Shown: positions 15,370 through 23,229 of the stretch, one piece after another
Layout of the letters: every line of letters starts with the position of its first letter
Numbering within the stretch: position 1 is the stretch's first letter
Origin: Methylobacterium terrae
GTDB lineage: Bacteria > Pseudomonadota > Alphaproteobacteria > Rhizobiales > Beijerinckiaceae
DNA length: 64,000 bases
Assembly: GCF_003173755.1 (NCBI RefSeq)
Contig: NZ_CP029553.1
Span: forward strand, 2,182,501-2,246,500
Direction of reading: 5' to 3'
Made by a program: the position numbers and the translations under genes
The notes under the pieces: model-generated
The model's input: the letters and a program-made list of their open reading frames with translations, nothing else
Told to the model about the DNA's origin: nothing
Database searches by the model: none

Positions 15370-17259
15370 GTGAGTGCCAGCCTGCCGGTCGCCCTGCCCG
15401 ATATCGGCGACTTCAAGGACGTTCCGGTGGTCGAGATCCTGGTCAAGCCGGGGGACCGGATCGCCGTCGACGACCTCCTGATCAGCATCGAATCCGACAA
15501 GGCCACCATGGAGGTGCCCTCGCCGGTGGCGGGCGTGGTGGCGGAGATCCTGGTGGCGCCGGGCACCCGGGTGTCGACAGGAGCGCCGATCCTGACGGTC
15601 GACACCTCCGGCGAGGGCGCCGCGCCGCAACCGGCGCCTCAAGCCGCGCCCGCGTCCCGGCCCGTGCCCGCGTACCAGGCCGCCCCGGCGGCGAGCCCGG
15701 CTCCGGCGGCGCCCGCGCCCGCGGCGCCCTCGTCCGACGCCCACGCCACCCCCTCGGTGCGCGCCTATGCCCGCGAGCTCGGCGTCGATCTCGCCGGCAT
15801 CCCCGGCACCGGCCCGCAGGGGCGCATCCTGCGCGAGGACGTGCTGGCCTTCGTCCGCGGCCAGATGGCGGCTCCCGCTCCCGCCGCATCGCCGGCCGCC
15901 GGCGCTCCGCCGGCACCGTCCCCCGGCATCGGGGCCGGCCTGCCGGCCTGGCCGCAGGTCGATCACGCCAGGTTCGGCCCGGTGCGGCGGGAGTCGCTGT
16001 CGCGCATCCAGCAGATCTCCGGCCAGGCGCTCGCCCGCAACTGGCTGACGATCCCGCACGTCACCAACTTCGACCACGCCGACGTCACCGAGACCGAGGC
16101 GCTGCGGCGCGAGCTGAACGGGGCCGGGCGGCCGGGCGCCCACAAGGTCACCATGGTGGCGATCCTGATCAAGGCCGCCGCCGCGGCGCTCCGGGCGTTC
16201 CCCCGCTTCAACGCGGCGCTCGACGGCGACGCCCTGATCCTGAAGGACTCCGTCCATGTCGGCTTCGCGGTCGACACGCCGCGGGGCCTCCTGGTGCCGG
16301 TGGTGCGCGACTGCGACCGCAAGGGCCTCGTCGAGATCGCCCAGGAGATGGGGGAGCTCGCCGAGCAGGCCCGCTCCGGCACCCTGCCGCCGGGCGCGAT
16401 GCAGGGCGGCGGCTTCTCGGTCTCCTCGCTCGGCGGCATCGGCGGCGACGGCTTCACGCCGATCATCAACGCGCCCGAGGTGGCGATCCTGGGCGCGGCG
16501 CGCTCGCGCATCGAGCCGGTCTGGGACGGCAGCGCCTTCCAGCCGCGGCTGATCCTGCCCTTGAGCCTGTCCTGGGACCACCGGGCGGTGGACGGCGCCG
16601 CGGCGGCCCGCTTCCTCTCGCACCTCGCCGCGGTGCTCACCGACCTGCGCCGGGGGCCCTATGATCCGGCCGGCCGCGCCGGCCGACCACCCGGCCCTGG
16701 CGCGGCTGTTCCGGGAGATGCAGGCCTACTACGCCGTCTCCTGCCCAGGCCCGGACGAGATCGAGGCCTCCCTCGCCGGGCGGCCTGCCGGCACCGAGAT
16801 CCTGGTGGCGGAGGAGGGGACGGATCTCGCGGGCTTCGCCGCCTTCTCGGCGATCTATCCCGGCCCGGGGCTCGCCGGCGGCCTGTTCCTCAAGGAGCTG
16901 TTCGTCGGAGGCCGGCATCGCGGCGCCGGCCACGGTCGCGCCCTGGTGCGGGCGGTGGCGGGGCAGGCCGTGGCGCGCGGGCTGACGCGCGTCGACTGGA
17001 CGGCGGATGCCGGCAAGCCCGAGCTGCTGGCGTTCTACGAGGGCCTCGGCGCGGCGCAGAAGCCCGACAAGGTGTTCTTCCGGCTCGATGGGGAAGGGCT
17101 GGCGCGGCTCGGCGGCGGGAGTGCTGCGACCTCGCGCGCGTCCGAACAATGAGAAGCCGCGGGAGCCCCTCTCCCGTGCGGGAGAGGGACATCGCGCTTT
17201 ACTTCGAAGCACCGCAAACACCTGAAAGCCTCATTGCACCAGCTCCGACCCAGGTCTAG
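15370..17259 (+). CDS. 2-oxoacid dehydrogenase E2 (dihydrolipoyl acyltransferase), stop codon apparently lost by frameshift
   Basis: E2 cores move acyl groups between lipoyl-lysine and CoA. Seen in order: one lipoyl domain with ESDKATM (lipoyl Lys44), an Ala/Pro linker, a peripheral-subunit-binding domain (PSVRAYARELGVDLAGIPGTGPQGRI), and the catalytic domain ending in SWDHRAVDGAAAARFL. Recognisable E2 ends near base 16650. The frame then continues about 200 residues of Arg/Gly/Pro-rich sequence that is simply the GNAT gene read out of frame. One extra G in the G5 run at 16652-16656 would end the protein at TGA 16662-16664, overlapping the GNAT ATG as ATGA. So the true product is probably about 432 residues. 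No E1 or E3 gene is nearby, so this is an orphan E2. Confidence 0.85.
   Translation: MSASLPVALPDIGDFKDVPVVEILVKPGDRIAVDDLLISIESDKATMEVPSPVAGVVAEILVAPGTRVSTGAPILTVDTSGEGAAPQPAPQAAPASRPVPAYQAAPAASPAPAAPAPAAPSSDAHATPSVRAYARELGVDLAGIPGTGPQGRILREDVLAFVRGQMAAPAPAASPAAGAPPAPSPGIGAGLPAWPQVDHARFGPVRRESLSRIQQISGQALARNWLTIPHVTNFDHADVTETEALRRELNGAGRPGAHKVTMVAILIKAAAAALRAFPRFNAALDGDALILKDSVHVGFAVDTPRGLLVPVVRDCDRKGLVEIAQEMGELAEQARSGTLPPGAMQGGGFSVSSLGGIGGDGFTPIINAPEVAILGAARSRIEPVWDGSAFQPRLILPLSLSWDHRAVDGAAAARFLSHLAAVLTDLRRGPYDPAGRAGRPPGPGAAVPGDAGLLRRLLPRPGRDRGLPRRAACRHRDPGGGGGDGSRGLRRLLGDLSRPGARRRPVPQGAVRRRPASRRRPRSRPGAGGGGAGRGARADARRLDGGCRQARAAGVLRGPRRGAEARQGVLPARWGRAGAARRRECCDLARVRTMRSRGSPSPVRERDIALYFEAPQTPESLIAPAPTQV
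16661..17152 (+). CDS. GNAT-family N-acetyltransferase
   Basis: A 163-residue acetyl-CoA-dependent transferase. It begins MIRPAAPADHPALARLFREM, and the central fold shows LFLKELFVGGRHRGAGHGRALVRAV, where the R-G-x-G-H-G-R segment is the acetyl-CoA pyrophosphate loop (motif A). The late motif LAFYEGLGA is also typical. It lies within the extended E2 frame, but codon bias and homology favour this frame from 16661 on. The substrate is unknown; coupling to an E2 gene is probably positional only. Confidence 0.88.
   Translation: MIRPAAPADHPALARLFREMQAYYAVSCPGPDEIEASLAGRPAGTEILVAEEGTDLAGFAAFSAIYPGPGLAGGLFLKELFVGGRHRGAGHGRALVRAVAGQAVARGLTRVDWTADAGKPELLAFYEGLGAAQKPDKVFFRLDGEGLARLGGGSAATSRASEQ
17167..17188. 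repeat. intergenic palindrome, CCCTCTCCCG stem
   Basis: A perfect inverted repeat CCCTCTCCCG-TG-CGGGAGAGGG just after the GNAT stop. It resembles the palindrome at 5105-5126 and probably belongs to the same dispersed intergenic repeat family; it may help terminate transcription. Confidence 0.55.
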
Positions 17260-17269
17260 TCTGCCTCTC

Positions 17270-18679
17270 ATGGACGAGAGCGACGCCCTCTTCGCCGCGT
17301 TCCACCGCACGGCCGAGCCCGCGGCCGCCGGGGCGGTAGAGCGGCTGCTGCGGGACGGATCCGATGCCGACCTGGCGCGGATCAACGCGGTGCGCCTCGC
17401 GGCGCAGGCCGGGATCGACGAGGAGCCGGTGATCGCCGCCCTCCTGCACGGCGCGCGGCTCGGCCTGCTCGAGATGGCCTGGAACGTGCTGTGCCCGAGC
17501 TGCAGCGGCGTGCTCGAGGCGCCGGCGAGCCTGCGCGGCGTGCGGCGGGATTATCATTGCGCCTTCTGCTCCCTCGACAGCGAGCCGGTCCTCGACGACA
17601 CGGTCGAGGTGACGTTCACGGTGAGCCCCCGAATCCGGCGCATCGCCGCCCACGATCCCGACGGGCTCGACGTCTGGGACTACCAGCGCCAGGTCTTCTT
17701 CGGCTCCGGCGTCGCCTTCCCGGAGCCCGAGGCCTTCGCCGCCCTGGCGCAGCGGGCGCTCGTCGAGACGGTCGAGCTGAAGGCCAGCGAGCGGATGATC
17801 CTGGCGTTGCAGCTCGGGCACGAGCCGCTGATCGTGGTCGATCCCGTGACCCACGCCGCCCACGGCATCACGGTCGAGGGCGAGCCGACGCAGGAGCGCC
17901 AGGACCTCGCCCTCGTCTTCGACGAGGCCCGGACGGGTGCCGGCAGCGACGCCTTCCGCCCCGGCCCCTTGCGCCTCTCCCTCGACAACCGCAGCGCCAA
18001 GCGCGTGCTGCCGACGGTGTTCCGCCTCGGGCCGGACCTCGAGGCGCTGATCGGCGGGCGCCGGCCCTTCCTCACCGCCAAGCGGCTCCTCAGCAACCAG
18101 ACCTTTCGCGATCTCTACCGTACCGACACGCTCGACATCGACCAGCGGCTCAAGATCCTGAGCCTGACCTTCCTGTTCACCGACCTGAAGGGCTCGACCG
18201 AGCTCTACGCCCGGGTCGGCGACCTCGTCGCCTACGACCTCGTGCGGGCGCATTTCCGCCTCCTGCACGAGATCGTCGCCGCCGAGGGCGGGGCGGTGGT
18301 CAAGACGATCGGCGACGCCGTGATGGCGACCTTCCCGAGCCCGCACCGGGCGGTGGCGGCGGCGCTCCGCATGCGGACGGCGATGCAGGGGCTGAACGCC
18401 GAGCGCGGCGCCGACGACCTCGTGCTCAAGATCGGGCTGCACGAGGGGCCCTGCCTCGCGGTGAGCCTCAACGACCGCCAGGACTATTTCGGGCAGACCG
18501 TGAACGTCGCCGCGCGGGTGCAGCAGCTGGCCAGCGCCGGCGGCATCTTCGCCACCGAGACGGTCCTGCATCACCCGGAGGCCGCCCGCCACCTCGCCGA
18601 GACCGGGGCGGCGGCGCGGGCGGAGTTGCGGGCCTTGCGCGGCATCGCCGAGCCGGTGCCGGTCTTCGAGATCACCTGA
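17270..18679 (+). CDS. class III adenylate/guanylate cyclase with N-terminal DUF5939-type region
   Basis: A 469-residue soluble protein predicted to make a cyclic nucleotide. The C-terminal cyclase domain (from about residue 295) has FTDLKGSTELYARVGD and KTIGDAVMATFPSP, providing the two metal-binding aspartates, and then DYFGQTVNVAARVQQLA. The N-terminal 290 residues hold a zinc-ribbon-like pair, CPSC and CAFC, and a DUF5939-like sensory region. No membrane helix is seen. The start ATG at 17270 was preferred over an open frame 12 codons longer. It overlaps the stop of the convergent gene by 8 bases. Confidence 0.88.
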   Translation: MDESDALFAAFHRTAEPAAAGAVERLLRDGSDADLARINAVRLAAQAGIDEEPVIAALLHGARLGLLEMAWNVLCPSCSGVLEAPASLRGVRRDYHCAFCSLDSEPVLDDTVEVTFTVSPRIRRIAAHDPDGLDVWDYQRQVFFGSGVAFPEPEAFAALAQRALVETVELKASERMILALQLGHEPLIVVDPVTHAAHGITVEGEPTQERQDLALVFDEARTGAGSDAFRPGPLRLSLDNRSAKRVLPTVFRLGPDLEALIGGRRPFLTAKRLLSNQTFRDLYRTDTLDIDQRLKILSLTFLFTDLKGSTELYARVGDLVAYDLVRAHFRLLHEIVAAEGGAVVKTIGDAVMATFPSPHRAVAAALRMRTAMQGLNAERGADDLVLKIGLHEGPCLAVSLNDRQDYFGQTVNVAARVQQLASAGGIFATETVLHHPEAARHLAETGAAARAELRALRGIAEPVPVFEIT

Positions 18680-19295
18680 GATCCGGCGCGACGCCCCGAT
18701 CGACGAGGCCGAGCCGCGGCACCACCGTGCCGGGGCTCAGGATCGCGCCCGGCGCCACCACGGCATTGGCCCCGAGCCGCACCCCGTCCCCGACGAGGGC
18801 GCCGAACTTCGCGCAACCGGTCTCGATCACCGCGCCGTCGTGCCGGAACGCCACCGTGGCGCCCGGCCACTCGTTGCGGTGGTTGGCGATGACCGCTCCC
18901 GCCTCGAGGTTCGCGCCCCGGCCGATCACGCTCTCGCCGACGAAGTTGAAATGGGCGAGCGCCGTGCCGGCGAACAGGAACGAGGCCTTCAGCTCCGACC
19001 CCGGCCCGATCGTGCAGGCCTCCTCGAGCCAGGCGCCGCCCCGCAGGGTGGCGCCATGGCCGATGAAGCAGCGCGGGCCGACGACGAGCGGGCCCTTCAG
19101 CACCGCGCCGGGCTCGACCCGGGCGGTTCGATGAACCGCGACCGCCTCGGCGATGGTGAACTCCGCGCCGAGGCCGCCGAGGAGGCGGTGTACGATGTCC
19201 TGCGCCGCCGCGGTGAGCGACCAGGGCGGCTCGGCGGCAAACGGCCCGAGGGCGGAGGCGGCGAAGGCCGGGATGTGGCGGGCGAGCAGGCTCAT
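18672..19295 (-). CDS. LpxA-like left-handed beta-helix (hexapeptide repeat) protein
   Basis: A 207-residue protein with hexapeptide repeats from about residue 55, such as VEPGAVLKGPLVVGPRCFIGHGATLRGGAWLEEACTIG and GRGANLEAGAVIANH. The motif LAHFNFVGESVIG resembles the active-site region of GlmU-like acyltransferases or bifunctional nucleotidyltransferase C-terminal domains, but no nucleotidyltransferase domain is present. It likely forms a trimer and may be an acyl- or acetyltransferase; the acceptor is unknown. It is convergent with the cyclase gene. Confidence 0.78.
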   Translation of the reverse strand: MSLLARHIPAFAASALGPFAAEPPWSLTAAAQDIVHRLLGGLGAEFTIAEAVAVHRTARVEPGAVLKGPLVVGPRCFIGHGATLRGGAWLEEACTIGPGSELKASFLFAGTALAHFNFVGESVIGRGANLEAGAVIANHRNEWPGATVAFRHDGAVIETGCAKFGALVGDGVRLGANAVVAPGAILSPGTVVPRLGLVDRGVAPDLR

Positions 19296-19314
19296 GGCCG
19301 TCCCGGCGTCAGGC

Positions 19315-19632
19315 TCAGTCGCAGACCCGCACCCGGCGGATGTAGACGTCGCCGAACTCGTCGATCATCCGGCGGCGGACGGTGTAGCAGTCCGGGCCGT
19401 AGCCGTAGGCGGGCCCGCCATAGACCGGCGTGTAGCCGTAGGCCGGGCCGGGGGCATAGCCGTAGCCCGGGCGCGCGCCGGCGGCGAGCGCGCTGCCGAG
19501 GGCGAGGCCGCCGACCGCCCCGAGGGCGAAGGCCGGCCCGGCCCGCCAGCGCGCCTCGGCCGGGGCGGCACCGGCCAGGGTCACGCTCGCTAAGGTCGCC
19601 GCGGCCACGCAGAGTGATGCGATGCGCTTCAT
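19315..19632 (-). CDS. small secreted Gly/Tyr-rich protein
   Basis: A 105-residue protein with a clear signal peptide (MKRIASLCVAAATLASVTLAGA, cleaved near AAPAEA), then a glycine-alanine segment and a tandem GY-rich stretch (PGYGYAPGPAYGYTPVYGGPAYGYG). Two cysteines near the end (PDCYTVRRR and VRVCD) could form a disulfide. Such proteins are common and uncharacterised in this order. It lies 19 bases after the start of the hexapeptide gene on the same strand. Confidence 0.75.
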   Translation of the reverse strand: MKRIASLCVAAATLASVTLAGAAPAEARWRAGPAFALGAVGGLALGSALAAGARPGYGYAPGPAYGYTPVYGGPAYGYGPDCYTVRRRMIDEFGDVYIRRVRVCD

Positions 19633-19773
19633 GGCAGATCCCCAATTGACGTGAGATGGGACAAGCAATCGCGAGCATCCGGAACTGATGGACGTTCCGC
19701 CATCGCTCGATACCTGAACGTTCGCACGGCCACGCTGAACGCATGCTGAAGCGTGGCTGCAGGATGCCTTCAG

Positions 19774-19824
19774 CCGAGTTCTTGCCTCGGCCAAGTTCTT
19801 GCCTCGGCCGAGTTCGTCCCTCGG
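19774..19824. repeat. three tandem 17-bp repeats, each a CCGAG...CTCGG hairpin
   Basis: Units at 19774-19790, 19791-19807 and 19808-19824 read CCGAGTTCTTGCCTCGG with a few changes. Each unit is itself an inverted repeat (CCGAG / CTCGG). They lie immediately downstream of the MFS gene stop (19827 on the minus strand) and could act as a multi-hairpin terminator. Confidence 0.8.
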
Positions 19825-19826
19825 GC

Positions 19827-21242
19827 TCAGGTCGCGTCGGCGGCGGGCTTCACCCGGACGAGGCGGTGGCCCGAGACCTCGGCGCCGGCCTCCGGGGCGA
19901 GACGCCGGAACGACAGGGTCGAGAGGCCGGAGACGACCGCCACCGCCAGGAAGGCGGGCCAGAAATCCTCCGCCCGGATCTCGGTGCGGCCGTGCCACTC
20001 GGCGGCCGACTGGAGCGCGAAGGCCCCGAAGGCGACGCCGATGCTCAAGGACAGTTGCTGGGCCACGCTTGCGAGGCTCGTCGCCGCGCTCATGTCGCGC
20101 GGGTCGACGTCGGCGTAGGCGATGGCGTTGACGGCGGTGAATTGCAGCGAGCGGAAGCAGCCGCCGATCAGGAGGACCGTGATGATGAGGGCGTGCGGCG
20201 TGCCCGCGGTGAACAGGCCGTTGACGGCCAGCAGCCCCGCCGCGATCACCGCGTTCACCGTCATCACCGCCCGGAAGCCGAAGGCGCGCAGGATGCGCGC
20301 CGCGATGGTCTTCATGAACAGCGCGCCCGCGGCGGCCGCGAAGGTGATGAGGCCCGAATGCAGCGGGTCGAGCCCGAAGCCGAGCTGCAGCATCAGCGGC
20401 AGCAGGAACGGGATCGCCCCGGTGCCGATGCGAAACAGGCTGCCGCCGAGGATCGCGGCCCGGAAGGTCGGATGGCGCAGGAGGTCGAGGCGGATCACCG
20501 GATGCGCGACCCGGCGGCTATGGGCGAGGTAGAGCCCGCACAGCACGATGCCGGCCCCGGTGCAGGCCCAGGAGACCGCCTCCGGCAGGAGGTGGCGCCC
20601 GCTCGAGGCGAGCCCGAGCATCAGGCTCGCGAGCCCGGCCCCCGACAGGGTGAAGCCGAGGAGATCGAGGGGCGGGCGCGCCTCCTCCTTGATGTCCTGG
20701 AAGTAGCGGGTGGCGAGCAGGATGCCGGCGAGCCCGATCGGCAGGTTGATGAAGAAGATCCAGCGCCAGTGCAGGGTCGTGGTGATGAGGCCGCCGAGCG
20801 GCGGGCCGATCACCGGGCCGACCAGCGCCGGGATGGTCAGCGTCGCGAGCGCCTGGACCAGCTCGCCCTTCGGCACGCTGCGCAGCAGCACGAGGCGCCC
20901 GACCGGCACCATCATCGCCCCGCCCATGCCCTGGAGGAAGCGCGCGGCGACGAACCAGCCGAGCGAGGTCGACGCCGCGCAGGCGAGCGACCCGGCCATG
21001 AACACCGCGAGCGCCCAGCGGAAGACCGTGCGGGCGCCGTAGCGGTCGGCGGCCCAGCCGCTGATGGGGATGAAGATCGCCAGGCTGACGAGGTAGGAGG
21101 TCAGCGCCAGCTTCAGGGCGATCGGGTCCTCGCCCATATCCGCGGCGATCGCCGGCAGCGACGTCGCGAGGACGGTGGAATCCGTGTTCTCCATGAACAG
21201 GGCCGTCGCGACGACGAGGGGGACGATCCGGGCTTGGCGCAT
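19827..21242 (-). CDS. MFS drug-resistance transporter, DHA2 (EmrB/QacA) type
   Basis: A 471-residue inner-membrane antiporter predicted to have 14 helices. Visible motifs are ATALFMENTDSTVLATSLPAIA in TM1 (motif D1), GWAADRYGART (motif A, loop 2-3), ARFLQGMGGAMMVPVGRL (motif B/C region), and GPVIGPPLGGLITTTLHWRWIFFINLPIG, the hallmark of the DHA2 group. It exports small hydrophobic compounds in known relatives; substrate here unknown. No regulator or membrane-fusion partner is adjacent. Confidence 0.92.
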   Translation of the reverse strand: MRQARIVPLVVATALFMENTDSTVLATSLPAIAADMGEDPIALKLALTSYLVSLAIFIPISGWAADRYGARTVFRWALAVFMAGSLACAASTSLGWFVAARFLQGMGGAMMVPVGRLVLLRSVPKGELVQALATLTIPALVGPVIGPPLGGLITTTLHWRWIFFINLPIGLAGILLATRYFQDIKEEARPPLDLLGFTLSGAGLASLMLGLASSGRHLLPEAVSWACTGAGIVLCGLYLAHSRRVAHPVIRLDLLRHPTFRAAILGGSLFRIGTGAIPFLLPLMLQLGFGLDPLHSGLITFAAAAGALFMKTIAARILRAFGFRAVMTVNAVIAAGLLAVNGLFTAGTPHALIITVLLIGGCFRSLQFTAVNAIAYADVDPRDMSAATSLASVAQQLSLSIGVAFGAFALQSAAEWHGRTEIRAEDFWPAFLAVAVVSGLSTLSFRRLAPEAGAEVSGHRLVRVKPAADAT

Positions 21243-21412
21243 GGTGCCGTATCTAGCGCCTGGCTCCCGCGCCGGAAGCGCGAATCGGCGGGACTTTTCC
21301 GGTCACCTATGCCGTGGATGCGTGGCCGCCCGCAGACTTTCATCCGATCGTGACCGAATGCAGTTGGATCGTTTCCCGTTGATTCTCGGACCCGATCCAC
21401 CGGCAAACCGTC

Positions 21413-21727
21413 TCACGCCGCCGGAAGGGTCTCGGCGATCTGCCGCAAGGCCTCGTTGATGCGGGTCTGCCAGCCCGGGCCGGTGGCCTTGAAGCGCTCG
21501 ATCACGTCCTGGTCGAGCCGCAGGCTCACAAGCTGTTTCGTCGGAGCCTTCTGCAGCCCGCGCGACCGGCGGAAAGCCGCCGCCATCTCGGGGAACACCT
21601 CTGCGAAGGGCCGCGCCTGCGCGAATCGCTCCGGCGTGATCTCGGGGTTGTCCGGATCGGCCGCGATCCCGGCCTGTATGCGTGCCTCGTCCTCGTCGGT
21701 GATGGGCGTCAGCTTGAGTTCAGGCAT
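21413..21727 (-). CDS. brnA: BrnA-type antitoxin
   Basis: A 104-residue antitoxin that neutralises the RNase BrnT and represses its own operon. The C-terminal ribbon-helix-helix is seen in KQLVSLRLDQDVIERFKATGPGWQTRINEALRQI, the diagnostic BrnA pattern. The gene overlaps the 3' end of brnT by 8 bases in the usual toxin-first order. Because the partner toxin carries an early stop codon, this antitoxin may now be without a target. Confidence 0.88.
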   Translation of the reverse strand: MPELKLTPITDEDEARIQAGIAADPDNPEITPERFAQARPFAEVFPEMAAAFRRSRGLQKAPTKQLVSLRLDQDVIERFKATGPGWQTRINEALRQIAETLPAA

Positions 21728-21992
21728 CTTCGACGATCCTCCGCTCTGCGCGGCTGGCCGGCCGCAGGCTGATCAGGGTGAGGGCTTCGCTTCCGAGAGG
21801 AGAGAACACCGCCGCAACGAGCCGGCCGTCGAGTTCGTTCAACGCGACGTATCTCGGTCGCCCGTCGGACGCGGCGTAAGAAGGTAGGATTACCGCCTCT
21901 TCGAAGACGAACCGATCGCGGGCATCGGCGAAGTCGAGGCCGTGCTTCGCGAGGTTCGCCTCCCTTTTCGCCTCATCTCAGATGACCCGCAT
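21720..21992 (-). pseudogene. brnT: brnT toxin with nonsense codon at position 5
   Basis: The frame reads M-R-V-I-stop-D-E-A-K-R-E-A-N and then a full BrnT sequence (KHGLDFADARDRFVFEEA ... RYVALNELDGRLVAAVFS ... LTLISLRPASRAERR). Intact BrnT proteins have Trp at the stop position (M-R-x-x-W-D-E-A-K). TGA at 21978-21980 therefore looks like TGG changed by one base. Everything downstream is undamaged, including the 8-base overlap with brnA. No alternative in-frame start lies close enough to restore the N-terminus. BrnT is an RNase toxin of a type II system; here it should not be made unless the stop is suppressed. Confidence 0.85.
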
Positions 21993-22020
21993 CGCCTCGT
22001 CCGAGTTCCGTCAGGGCCAA

Positions 22021-22034
22021 ATTGTATCTACAAT
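22021..22034. promoter_or_regulatory. palindromic operator upstream of brnTA
   Basis: ATTGTA-TC-TACAAT is a perfect 14-bp palindrome about 29 bases before the brnT ATG, in an otherwise GC-rich context. BrnA-type ribbon-helix-helix antitoxins bind short palindromes at their own promoter, so this is the likely autoregulatory site. Confidence 0.55.
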
Positions 22035-22073
22035 CCGCGCTCCTGGCGAGGGTCCGGCTTCCCGTGCGAAGGC

Positions 22074-22790
22074 TCACTCCGCCGCGATCGACGCCGCCAT
22101 GTCGGGTGCGGCCCGCCGCGGGACCGAGATCTCCGCCACCGGCAGGGCGCCGTCGTCGGTGAGCGCCACGAAGCGGTTCCCGTCATAGGCGTGGAGCGTG
22201 CCGGTCTCGATCTCGAAGAACCAGCCGTGCAGGGAGAGCCGCCCCCTGGCGAGCGCCGCCGCCACGCTCGGATGGGTGCGTAGGTGGGCGAGCTGCACCA
22301 CCACGTTCTCGAGGGCGAGGGCCCGCAGGCGGTCGGCCGGGTCGATGTCGTCCGGATAGGCCTCGCAGACGATGCGGTCGGCGGCGTGGCTGTGGCGCAG
22401 CCAGGCGGCGACGTTCGGCATGTCCTTCAGCGCGCCGGGCTGCATCAGCCCCTTCATCGCGCCGCAATCCGAGTGGCCGCAGACCACGATGTCGCGAACC
22501 CCGAGCGCCACTACCGCGTACTCGATCGCCGAGGAGACGCCGCCGTTCATCTCCGCGAAGGGCGGGACGATGTTGCCGGCGTTGCGGCAGACGAACAGCT
22601 CGCCGGGACCCGCCTGGGTGATGTGCTCGGGCGCGACCCGGGAATCGGCGCAGGCGATGATCAGGGCCTTGGGCTGCTGCCCGTCGCGCACCAGGCGCCG
22701 GTACATCTGCCGCTGGCCCGGGAAGACGCTGCCGCGAAAGGCGGTGATGCCCTGGATGATGCTGCTGTCCACGAGGGGGTCCTTGTGCAT
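22074..22790 (-). CDS. beta-class carbonic anhydrase
   Basis: Interconverts CO2 and bicarbonate in the cytoplasm. The 238-residue protein shows ACADSR (Cys47, Asp49, Arg51) and VVCGHSDCGAMKG (His106, Cys109), giving the Cys-His-Cys zinc site and the Asp-Arg dyad. GELFVCRNAGNIVPP and EYAVVALGVRDI are also typical. The ATG at 22790 matches the family start; the frame is open further upstream but unconserved. The last 20 residues are a nonconserved tail. It is probably monocistronic, reading away from the ABC gene. Confidence 0.95.
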   Translation of the reverse strand: MHKDPLVDSSIIQGITAFRGSVFPGQRQMYRRLVRDGQQPKALIIACADSRVAPEHITQAGPGELFVCRNAGNIVPPFAEMNGGVSSAIEYAVVALGVRDIVVCGHSDCGAMKGLMQPGALKDMPNVAAWLRHSHAADRIVCEAYPDDIDPADRLRALALENVVVQLAHLRTHPSVAAALARGRLSLHGWFFEIETGTLHAYDGNRFVALTDDGALPVAEISVPRRAAPDMAASIAAE

Positions 22791-23229
22791 GAGGGTCGAG
22801 AGCGGAGCAGCGCCATCAGGCGGTCCGCGCTCCCTTGCGATGAAGTGATCGTCTCTCGATCGACTGTATTGATCGATCGTATTTTGACGATCGCCGATGA
22901 GAGAAAGACTGACTGAGACGTCGATCCCGTGATGTGCGGCCACGCACCCGGGTCGATCCGATGAGGTAATCCCGGTCTTGGTGCAGGCTCGTGCGATCGC
23001 GCACCCTTCTGCTGCGGAAGGACGCTTCGCCGACGGATGAAGGGGTGAGCGGGAACGTCCGCACGCGGCTTGACCACTCCGGCCCGCGCGGCCCATACCT
23101 CGCGCAAGCATCGAGGAGGCCCATGGTCACCACCGCGAGACGGCCCGCGGGCCTGCCCCCGCGCTCCGGACCGGCGCCGGTCCCGCCTCAATCGGGCGTT
23201 CCCGCCCCCCGGCTCCGTCGCCCGCTCTG
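22791..23229. other. 439-bp gene-free region between carbonic anhydrase and ABC gene
   Basis: A divergent promoter region. Bases 22845-22905 are markedly AT-richer than the surroundings and full of GATCG motifs (for example GATCGATCGT), with complementary CTCTCGATCG and CGATCGCCGATGAGAG-like flanks. This probably contains the carbonic anhydrase promoter, but I could not place -35/-10 boxes with confidence. The rest shows no coding signal. Confidence 0.45.

Noticed and set aside
19774..19824. CRISPR or phage attachment site
   Set aside because: Only three 17-bp direct repeats without spacers, and no integrase or tRNA nearby.
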